Below are positions 11,343 through 22,475 of a DNA stretch of 64,000 bases, piece by piece (position 1 is the stretch's first letter; each line of letters opens with the position of its first letter). The position numbers and the translations under genes were made by a program. The stretch is taken from NCBI GenBank assembly GCA_904063045.1, contig CAJFCJ010000017.1:496001-560000 (forward strand), given 5' to 3'. Under the pieces are notes generated by a model. It saw only the letters and a program-made list of their open reading frames with translations, was not told where the DNA came from and searched no databases. Origin of the DNA: Dimorphilus gyrociliatus. Lineage: Eukaryota > Annelida > Polychaeta > Dinophilidae.

Positions 11343-13302
11343 CTCCCTCCACTCTTCCTTTCAGAGACTTGCTATAGTCTATTTTTGATAGCGAGAAATC
11401 TTATTTTGTTCTTAAGAATCTATTATAGTACAATACAAACCCATTATCGCGTCATTTTTCTCATTCGACATTGTAACAGGTTTCTTGTCTCATTAAAGCG
11501 AATTATTTTCGCAAATAATTGCCAATAATTGAAAAATTAATAATATGGGAATAAGAATGATAAATTTATAAAGAGGGAAAGAAACTGATAGGGAAATTGA
11601 TGAGAGTTAATTGAGAAGAAGATTGAAAGAATAGGTAAATTATCTTTAAAATATTGATATAGAAAGAAAATACTTGGAATAATTGATGAATAATTCATGA
11701 TGTCATTGCATGAGCTATAATCGCGTAATCAGAATCATAAAAGTCTAGAAAAGTGATTGGTAAATGAAATTATTTAGCCCAGTTGGTATAGAGAATAGTC
11801 GTGTACTCGAAGGAGAAACGTCTGCATGCTAGCATATAAAAAATTAATCATTCTATAGTTAACAAATTCATCTTTCATCATGCCCTTAACAAAAAGAAAT
11901 CATCTTGAAAATGTTGTCTTTAGGGCGTCACTCTTGGCTCTTTTTATATAAATTTCATTGCCCTCAATATTTTCTTTTTTATCGTAATGAAGGAAAGATA
12001 CAAGACAAAAAACAGAAAGGAAAGGAGAGGAAAGAATATATCCTACATATTGTCTTTGAGTAACATTTATAAAAAGAATATAGATTAAGCAAGCATTTTA
12101 TTGTTAATTATTCCTTTACGCTTTAAGAGTTGTTAAAGATGTTTACCATCATGACAGGTTATAGGAAGAGTAGTGTCTTAAAGAGAGAGAGAGAGAGAGA
12201 AAGAGTGAGTAAGTGAGAGTGAGAAAGAAAGAGAGAAAGCAATGGTACTCGTTTTGCCATCTTCCGGGAAGTAATCAAAACAATAATTATCTACATAATC
12301 CACTAATCCAGCATATAGTCTATTAATACAAATCAAAAAATACTATAATATTTATTATATAAAACTCTTGTAATAAGTTAAACAACCAGTTTTAAAAACA
12401 TTGAAAATAGTAAAAGAATATTTTAGATCAAAAGTAAGATACATCTATAAAAATATTCAATAGAACGTTTTAACGGTTTTTTCCTTTTCTAAGTTCCTTT
12501 TTTGAGGATCGATCAATAAAGTATAGGAATAAACAAGTAAGTGATAAGTAGCGGTAGATTTTTTGCTTATATAAACAAAATTCCTTTTTTATAAACGTGA
12601 TGAAGAGTTTGGAAAGAAAGAGAGAGAAAGATAGGTAGATCTAAAATGTTTACACGAATAGAGGATATACGTTTTCATCTATATTTGAAAATGATATACA
12701 AATTAATAACTATGCCCCGTATAATCCTTCCATTCTACAAGTTCTCTAATAACTCCCTTATCCTTATTTCCCTTTATTTTGCTAATTATTGGTTGAATGT
12801 TTCATATCCCTTACAGGCAAGGCCGTAGCCGTTAATGAAGACAAATCGAAAACGGATAAAAGTAAAGTCCCTATCAATTATAGCTCATTATTATTGATCA
12901 TTACGTTTTTCCCTATCCAGGAATTTCTATAATATTAACGGTTGTCGCCGCCGTTCTTATAGCCTTCGTCGCACCATTTGCTGTGTTATGTTACTGTAAA
13001 AGGTATTAATTTTCAATACTTTTTAAAGCAAGCACTCCTCTTTTTTAATTAGACTATGAATATTCATGTATTATGCAAATTTTTAAGTAAAGAGAATTCT
13101 AACTAAGTAAAAGATATTAGCAGAAAAGAACGAGAAGGATTTGTTATATATGTTTTTATCTATTTTCAGGAAAATGAGACTAAAAGATAGTGATATCATA
13201 TACGTTCCTAGAGAGGCACAAAAATATCCAGCGCCATCTACTTGTAAGCACGATAGAATGGATCATATCTACGAATATCCTAATTGGAATAATGTAATGT
13301 AG
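6981..13302 (+). CDS. single-pass receptor with SUEL-type lectin, CUB-like and CCP/sushi domains
   Basis: Exons are 6981-7020, 8479-9051, 10181-10336, 12817-12861, 12921-13002 and 13170-13302; all phases agree, giving 342 residues. There is a short signal peptide (MLLLLAVLLFPGV). Residues about 19-105 form a galactose/rhamnose-binding (SUEL) lectin domain, with the IIQNADYGR start motif and conserved cysteines. Residues about 110-205 are CUB-like, ending in the VLVYSILGC pattern. Residues about 206-255 are a CCP/sushi module (GCETPSP...CVRNQWKGEIANC). A transmembrane helix (about 274-296) and a roughly 45-residue tail with tyrosines follow. The domains suggest an extracellular glycan- or protein-binding receptor, perhaps for adhesion or immunity; the ligand is unknown. 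EVA1C is a distant relative through SUEL-TM architecture, but it has no CCP. Introns 1 to 3 are 1.1-2.5 kb. Confidence 0.85.
8311..8376. repeat. (GA)n microsatellite
   Basis: An imperfect GA/GAAA tract in intron 1 of the SUEL/CCP receptor, about 100 bp before the exon 2 acceptor. Confidence 0.9.
9497..9552. repeat. compound (CCCT)n-(CT)n microsatellite
   Basis: CCCT repeats change abruptly into CT repeats inside intron 2 of the SUEL/CCP receptor. Confidence 0.95.
11295..11340. repeat. compound (CG)n-(CT)n microsatellite
   Basis: A short CG run (CGCGCGCG) is followed by about 30 bp of CT repeat, within intron 3 of the SUEL/CCP receptor. Confidence 0.95.
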
Positions 13303-14783
13303 TTTCTTTATAGGCATTCTCTTTAGATCTAAATACGATTCATACTGTACCCATATACATATATATATATATACTGTATAAACCTTCGTGTACAAACTCT
13401 AATTGAAACGAAATACTCATTTTTATCTATGTTGTTTCTTTTTGATAATTGACATCTTTCCAAGTATAAATGCAACAAGAAGACAATATTTTAACAAAGT
13501 ACTAAACGAGGATAACAGCTTCTATATATGTATATATGTACTGTTTGTACTGTATTAATACAGTATATCACAAACGTGACCTTTATTACTTAATACCTTT
13601 TCTTTTTTACTATCATTATTGTTTGTTATAAATTACAGATATAACTCTTTTACATGATTTATCAATCATTTTCAAATGTTTCGTACAAATACATTTCAGT
13701 TATGATATCATTACATATAGTCTATTATTTAAGAATATACGTGTTTATTAAAATAGCCGATAGATGGGGCCATTAGCCCCACAAGTTATATATATACTAT
13801 ATATTCCATTATAAGTTTGTTTATGTATTAAAATATATTGAAATTATTATTTAATTTATATGTTTAATTAAAAAAATGTTGATTTCTGTAAAAATTTAAT
13901 AAAACCTGTCTGAAAAAAATCAAGTAATATTTAAATTAATTAGTGTTTTCTATCAAAAAAGTGAATGATTTATAGAAGAGGAAATGGAAAATGGGTGTAG
14001 AAAGGAACAAGGTAGAACTTGAGAAGAAGAAAGAAGATATATATATATATATATATAAATTAATGAATACGAAAAGAGAATGAAAGAAATTATATATCTT
14101 ATTGATTATTGATTGATACATTGATAAAGGTTACATTGATTTCATATACTTAATTACATCAGGAAGGTGATTATTTCCATTGGATTATCTTAATTTAATA
14201 GTCTCTGTTATCGATAAGGCCTTGTCTTTCTACAAGATTAAGAAAAAGCTAGCTATTTGATCTGGAGAAAAAAGAGTCTTTTTAATAAAAGTATTAAGAG
14301 GAAATGAGAAAAAAACCTATATTTATCATATATTATTATTATATGTATATGTAGTGTAGAGTAGTAGTTCTCCCCTCCTGGACAGAAATTCAATGGGGGT
14401 TGGGAAGGAGGGAAAGGCAATTGAAACGCCAAGAAAAGAAAAAACTATACCACTTCGAACGAGTTGTTTTGTTAATTTAAACCGATCTCACTAAAATAGG
14501 GTTAGGAAATGGTATTTATACAAACCATATACGAAAGTATATGTAACTGTTTAATATTATTAATAAATCTACCAAATCGGTTACTAAAAATACACTAATA
14601 AATATAAGAAAACTTAAATCTTCTCCCTTTCTATCCTCAACTCCCTACTTACTGTAAATACGAATTGATAACTATAGAAAAAAGGTTTACAATCGCTTAC
14701 CTAACGCCTAAAAGAGACGCTGGGTGGCGTTTTGTCAGCACTGCAAAAAAATACGACTGTTAGGCAATAGTCTAGCGCAAAGA
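13303..14783. other. intergenic between lectin receptor and receptor guanylate cyclase
   Basis: This is 1.5 kb of AT-rich DNA. It holds several CTGTA/TACAG motifs, including an 18-bp perfect palindrome at 13548-13565, a TA tract (14038-14056) and, just before the cyclase start, a cluster of ACGCC/GACGC/GGCGT motifs (14704-14735). No gene is seen. Confidence 0.55.
13548..13565. repeat. 18-bp perfect palindrome TACTGTATTAATACAGTA
   Basis: The sequence equals its own reverse complement. It lies about 250 bp downstream of the lectin-receptor stop and contains the recurring CTGTA/TACAG element in both orientations. Confidence 0.9.
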
Positions 14784-16114
14784 ATGAAGAAGACTGTTAG
14801 TCTGGCGATTTTTCTGCTAAAGTTACATTTTTGTCAAGCTATTAAATTGCAAGGTGTTTTACAAGAAAGACCAGATATTTGGACCAGTTTTCCACATAAG
14901 CCTAATACTTTATTACTTGGTTATATAACTGGAAGTAAAAATGCACCAAACAAGCCGAAAATGTATTATAAACCTGGATCAGCTATGTCCGGAGCAATTA
15001 CAATAGCTGTCGAAGAAATAAATAGACAATTCAAACTTTTACCTAACCATAGTCTGGATTTTTGCATAGGAGAAACCTATGGTATAGAGAGGATGAGTAT
15101 TAGACATACTGCAAATTTTAGTATGAATGGTATAGATGCTATTATTGGTCCTCAGGAAACATGTGAGCACGAAGGAAGAATAGCTGAAGCATTTAACGTG
15201 CCAATGATTTCTTACGTAAGTACAAAAGAAGTTTTACAAATTATTATAAATTATTAAATAGATAAGGTTTATCCCATGTTTTTGTGGATGAATTTTAAGC
15301 TTAAAAAGCGTCTTTCTTCTATTATTTATGAAAGAAATTTAATAAGTAAAGATGATTTGAGAAACTTTCTTAATTATATTATTAAAAAAAATGAAGAAAG
15401 GTTACTTTCATTTTTTCAAATTAGGCTAAAAATTACTCCATTTACACTGGCAAAATAAAAGTAGTTAATTAATCCGACAAATTAAATACTTATATGGAAA
15501 AAAGGCGGCAAGAAAAACTTTTGGTAAGGTCGTAAAATCTATTTGAAGTTACTACTCTAAAAGTAAAGTACTTCTGACCAAATAAAGAGATTTAACTAAT
15601 TTCTTCTCTTTCCCTTTTACTTTTACTATCTCAATCTCATTTATCTACTTGAACAGATACCTAATAAATATCTATTTTACTTTGTTGCTATTATTACTTA
15701 ACCTTTTACGAATCGTATATAATCTCTGAATCGAAAAGCAATTATAAGATTCCGACATATAAATAAAGGCAAGCAGTAACCAATCAAACAAGGTGAAATG
15801 CTAGAAGCACTTGAAGTTTATTCACAAAAATTTGCTACTCTAGATCTATTGTAGGTAGAAAATGCAAAAAAAGAATCAAAGAGAGAGAGAGAGAGTGATA
15901 GAAGAGTGATAGAAATAACACTACTATTACTACTACTCTTACTTTTCCCTCTTCACTTCTTGCTCATTTTCATTCTTTATCTGACTTACAACTACAATAG
16001 ATAGTATTTTATGCATAAGCATCTTTAACTGTAATTCCCTATCTCTCGCTCTCTCTCTCTCTCTCCCTCTTCCCCGCATACATCCACAAATTCATACATA
16101 TATACATATACACA

Positions 16115-16153
<39 letters not shown>

Positions 16154-19100
16154 GCGTTTATTTATATTTATAGCTCATTTGCATGACATAATCTGCTATG
16201 GTCAATATACAGTTAATAAAGTTTTATAAAAAGAAATTAGGCCTATAATAACACTTGAAATAAATTTATTAATTTCTTTCGTGCATCGAATATACCCGGA
16301 AACAAGCTTAGAAAAGAGTTTCTCGTTCATTTAAATGTCAAATTTTTGTGTAGATTATTTTCTCAATTTATGAATATAAATTACTATTTTCGTACGAGAC
16401 TTTTTGTCGTATTAAAAGTTAATGAATTCCATAAATATGCAGACAATATACAGTATATAAATTTATATATATATATATGACTAATTTAAGAAACAGGCTG
16501 CTTGTTGATTAATACGGCTAAGGATTTGGGTATTTTTAACTTACGGTATAATGCCCACTTATTCTACTTTCAGCTTTTATAGAAATAATGACCAGTTTGA
16601 GTAAATCAATCTCTACTTCTCTTCCTTCCTCTTTTTTATTCTTCCTTTCTATCCCTCCTTTTTTATTATTTTTAAGAGATCGGATTTACGGATATTGCTT
16701 TATTATATGTATTTTTCCAATTTTTCATTGAATCATACCTTTCACCCTTGTCACTCTGTTCTCAAAGGCATATTATATACCTTAGATAGTCTTTCCATTA
16801 GTTTGTTTCACTTAAAGATTAAGGATGTTAGGATGTTTGCCCTTTTCTTTTCACTTGATAAAATGATAGTAGTATTTAATCTTTTTATTCTATTTTCTTG
16901 CTTTTTGTTTAATAAAAAAAACCTTAATTTTTAATCTTACTTGCTCTCTTCATTGTCTATTGCTCATTACTTGTATTTAACCTTGATAGGCCTAGGTATT
17001 TGTCTTTATAGCGTGACATATGCCAAGCATCTTGGTTTTGATTTACAAATGCCGTTAGGCATTCTCTTATAAAAAATTTGTGGGTCGATTACGTTGTGTT
17101 GAGTAGTTGTTTGAAGTGTTAACTCAATTGAAATGGAAAGAAACGAGTGATAAAAAAAACTAATATAGCGTCACTGGGATTCTATCTAAGAATTGAGCTG
17201 ATTATGACACGTACTAAGTTGAACGGACGTTATTCGTTCCGTTCGAGAAATAAAACGCACCCAAGCAAGTCCTACTTATTAATTACCCAAGCACTTATCG
17301 GAGTGCCGACAAAATTAGCCTGTGGGGTTTCGTCTGTGCTTGAAAGTTAGGTCGACCGAGAAATGATGCTGTATATTTATATATACATATATATCAAATA
17401 TATACGTATATACAACTCTCATAAATTCTATTCTATTTGCACAAAAAGTTATCTTTCTCTCTTTTCTTGTATATGCAAAATGTCTATGAATAATTATCCA
17501 TATTTATCCTCCCAAGTTCCTTCTTCTTTGTTCTTTTTCATCTTTTTTTACCTATTCTAAAACTGCCCATCAAAGGCAATAACTCTTTGATTCATCCATT
17601 CAACCTATAGAGAAGAATTTCTCAACAAGTTTAAATAGTCTAGCGTCTCTTTTTCATATATAGTTTTTGTGAATACAGAATGTATCTACAGTATATCTAT
17701 CTATGAATGTTATATTAATAAATATACCATCCCACATATTATTCAATTGGCTAATTAAAACTTTATATCGTTTTCATTGCAGTTTTGCACTCAAGTAAAA
17801 GCTGGAGGTTATAATACCTTTGCAAGAACAAAACATACAAACTCAAAAATTGGAGGAGCAGTTGTTAGTTTCTTGCTACAGCACAATTGGAGAAAAGTTG
17901 CTATTTTATATGGCGAGGATAAGAGTAAAATGAATTCTCGGGTTGTTGAAAGAATCATTAAACTGATGGAGAAGAATGGAATAAAAATTATTGAAAGAGG
18001 ATCATATCCTTCGCCATTTTTTTATCGAATAAGAAAAACTGATCAGGATGATAATAAATATAATCCCTTTCTAAAGTTTGTACACGATACATTCTTAAGG
18101 GCTAGAAGTTAGTTTACCATTTCTTTCATTTATTCATTCTTAACAGTGTCTTACTAGGCACCTCTTCCATCACCGTAACCCACACACCATCCTACCTCTC
18201 AATCTCCTCACTCCGATCCTATCCCCCATTATATCCTAAGCTATAAGAAAATTCTTTTTCTAAGCCAAATAAACAATGACGTTTAACCTTTCATCTCATC
18301 TTCTTCACGCCATATTTTCACTAACGTAAAATTTCCTTATGATTAAATCAAATTTCCCAGCGAATGACAAGTAGATTAGATTCAGGATAATTAACGGATT
18401 GTCCTGTCATATACAGTGGATTTAGGGAACTAAACCTTTCGCTTTTTCTAATTCATTTAATCAGTATAGATTAATAGTGTTTTTCTCTTTTCTTGAAATA
18501 ATAAGAAGGGCATTCCTTCATAAATGGTATTTTTATAATTGATAGTGGCTGTTCACAATACACTACCCTTATGACCCTGTTGAACCTAAATTGTCTTTGC
18601 ATGATATGGCATACAGATATACACTGTGTACAGTAAATAGAAAATATAGATTGCAGTCTTTCAAATGTTTATATCCTCTTTTATCTTATCGCAGTATATG
18701 TTATGTACGGTTTACCCTATGAATTTATGGCTTTAACTATGGCGCTATATACAAAAGGCTTGGCTGATACTGGAGAATACTTTGTTGTTGGTGTTACTGA
18801 TAAGGATTTGCATACTACAGATCCAACAGCATACTTTGAGGGTGTAATTAATTCCCCTCGAGATTTCAATATCATAAAATCTTATCGGATATTTGCTGGT
18901 ATCGCTCCTGCCGCTCCAACACGCTGGAATGAATTTCAAGGAAGAGTCAACGCTTATTTAAAAACTTATCCATTCAACTATTCAACAGTTTGTATTGAAT
19001 CATAATATTAAAAGTTACATATCTTTTCATTCATTAACGAATAATATAAATAAGGGAATAGGGAGTTATCATATACAATAATTACTATTTACTGTATAAT

Positions 19101-20674
19101 TTTCATGAACATTTCTCTTCCTTTCCAACTAGTTCCACGAAATAGTTTGTAAATTTCTAAGAATATTAAGTTGAAGTAATATAGATTTTATTAATTGTCT
19201 ATAATTAAATTCTTAAGAAAATGTATTTCTACTGCAATTTTCAATTCCGCCTCTTTAATAAAATAGTAATTTCTTTTATGTAAATAGCGACTAACCACTA
19301 GTAGTCTGTCATTTGTCAATCTTTCCTGTTTTTTCTTAAGGAGGATGGTTAATTGGCCTATTAAGGGAAGAGGAAGCTTCCTTAAAAACTCTTTCAATCG
19401 ACTTCCTCCTAGTTTTTTTATTTTTCTTTTTCCTATCTTTATCTTTAAGATTTTTAGTATTATGATTCGATATGTCCAACAGCAACAGAATAATCGACAA
19501 AAACAGGTAAAAAAAACAAACCTACTCCACATTCTATTCAACGCTTCACTAAGTTAATATGTCGAGACAATTTTCCGACTACAGATTCCAACAGAAGCCG
19601 CCTACTTGTACGACGCCGTTAAACTGTATGCTATTGCCGCTGATGCATTAATAAAAACTGGATATCCTCCAAATAATGGAGCAGAAATCAAAAATTTCCT
19701 TAGAAATTATACAATTAAAAGTAAAAATGGTCATCTATTAAAATTAGATGAGAATGCTAGCGCAGGAGGAAATTTTACCGTTATTACTAGGCATTGCACA
19801 AATTTAAGAGACTCTGAGGATGAGGAATGCCAAAACTATACAATGATACCAATTGGAAACTTCAGGCTCAGTGATTCCGAAATTCCAGTAAGTAAACGGG
19901 AAAACCCTGTTTTGATTTTAAATTTAACTTACAGTTGATAGTATTTTATCATATAGGCTTATATAACTGGAATTTTTTATTATTAGAATGATAAATTAAT
20001 GAAGTTTTCTTAATAATAATTATTATTAGTTAACTTTTTTTTTTTAAAAAAAAATCATTTCCTCCTCCTTCTTCTTCTTCTTCTTCTTCTTCTTTTTCTT
20101 CTTTTAATTTAGGTGAAAATAAAGGCTGACTATATGTAAATTAACATTTTTAAAGCTAAATTGAGTAGTTGGTTAAAATCTAATTCAACGAACAAGTAAC
20201 AAGCTGTTACCTTGGTATAAGACTCTTTAGAGCTCGTGCTCTACAATTAAACGTTTAATATTTTTTATATTTCATTTAGAATAGTAAGATGAATAGAATT
20301 GATAACAGTAAAAAGAAATAGGTGCGTAACAAGAGAGAGAGAGAGAGAGGGGCGGGGCAGTGGGGGAGGGAGGGTTTTAATAGAAAGAGAAAAAATGAAA
20401 AAGACTAAGAGAACAAAATCAAAGAGCGACGATGACTATTCATGTTAACCTTCCTTGAACTATGTATTGTATATTCAGGTACTGTGTACGTGCTTAGAAT
20501 AAGGCAAAATAACGTCTTTTCTATTTTACGGTTTGCAATAGACGCCTATAAGCCTTATGTTTTTATCTCCATTAGAGACTAAAATATCAGGGTAGAAAAT
20601 TTAAAAGCTGTAATTTTTCTCCGCTTTATATCCCTTTTTAAAAACATAGCTCTACATCATTTCTTCTTCTTTTT

Positions 20675-20711
<37 letters not shown>

Positions 20712-22429
20712 GGTAATTGTATATTATATCTCTCCTTTACATATTTCTTTACATATAGAGAGAGAAAGATGTCAATTTTTTTTTATCTTGAACTTGTTCT
20801 CATTAATCGAAAAATTCAAAGAAATAAGAATGAAATAATAAATTTCTCTTTTCTCTCTCTTTTCTTTTTTATTAATTGATTGAATTATAATATGGGTGCT
20901 CATACAAATATAAAAGATATAATAGCTATATATATATATATATATCCTGTATATATATATATATATATATCCTGTATATATATATATATATATATATAAT
21001 TTAAGGTCTTTGAACTAATTTAAAAACTGCCATTTTTTTTCCTACCACCTTCTCTCACCTATAGAGTACTTAAAAACGAATAGCTCATTGATAGCTTTCA
21101 ACCTCTAGATTAGCAATTCTCTACCTGTTGTTAAAGGACTTGAAAGGGATTTATAACATAAATCTTTTTTATCTTATTAATATATTACTTTTGAAGATTG
21201 AATAATTTTACGGTTAAGATCGTTTTACTGATATTTTCGAGATGAGAAATCATAGGAAGAGTAAAAACTTGTCAAATCGAATCGTGAACATAGATCGTGT
21301 ACTTCTTTCTGCTAGCTGAAGGTGATAATTACGTGGCAGAAAAGGGAAGCTAATTGGGTTGCGAACGACACGTGCTAACGGCAGATGAAATTAACTCGTA
21401 TCTGAAGGCCAATAAATTTAGTAACGATGTATAGACTGACCAGAGAAAATTGTACTAATTAATTCAGTATTGTACTCTCAACATTAAACAGTAGACATAA
21501 AACACTAATTGAACGTTTAGGATACTCGATTGTACCATGTAGACCAATCACCTAGGTCCTTAATCTATAAAACTGTAATGAATATATATTATACGTTTTA
21601 TTATTAAAATTTTATTATTATTTATTTAAAACAGGATTTCATGTTATATAATGGATCGAAGATTAATTGGATAAGGGGAAGGCAACCAAGAGATGAGCCA
21701 AAATGTGGTTTCGACTTTCAGAAATGTAGAAATGACTCTACAAAACTCGAATATATTTTAGGAGGTGTTGCTGGAGGTGTCGCTCTAATTAGCTCCTTTT
21801 TTGCTTATTTCCTGTACAAGTAATTAAGCGTTAATTTCTAATTGGAAAAATTATTGCATTAACATTATTGGATAAGTCTAAGCGTACTGACATGAACAGG
21901 CTGTCTTTCGGATCTGTCATTAACAAATAAGGGAAAGAATATCATGCCTTTTAAACGCCTTTTCCTACTTTTGCGTCACTTTGACATTTTAACTTATCAA
22001 TTTCATTTATAAAAAAAAATAGCAATATTTTAGTATAAGATGATAAAATTCTAAAGAAATTATCTAAATCTAATGAAATAACATATTTTTTTCGCTGTAT
22101 AGGCTAAAAAAACAAATATCAAAATCATTCTTTTTGCTTACGTCACAAACATCAGTTTATCTTTTATCAATTTTAATGGAAAGGCTTCACACAGTCTGCC
22201 ATAAAAGAGACAATTCTATTTTACTCTATTTCTAGTATTGTTTTTAAAGAAACAAAACGATGAGAGACTTTGCCTTTTTTCTCCCTATACATTTGTTTAT
22301 TATATGAGTATATATTTACAATATATAGCGGGAGAAGAGGCGTAATGAACAATGTCAGACGTTATATTCAGTAGGGCTATTGGAGTGAAAGAAAGTGTCT
22401 TTTTACTGGAATCTTCTCTCCATAAACGA

Positions 22430-22475
<46 letters not shown>

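Noticed and set aside
11774-11825. tRNA A-box match (TAGCCCAGTTGG)
   Set aside because: The sequence fits the A-box consensus, but the D-stem cannot close, no B-box follows at the right distance and there is no acceptor stem.
20925-20998. Regularly spaced TA blocks resembling a spacer array
   Set aside because: Units are plain TA runs with two identical short interruptions; this is a microsatellite, and the host is a eukaryote.
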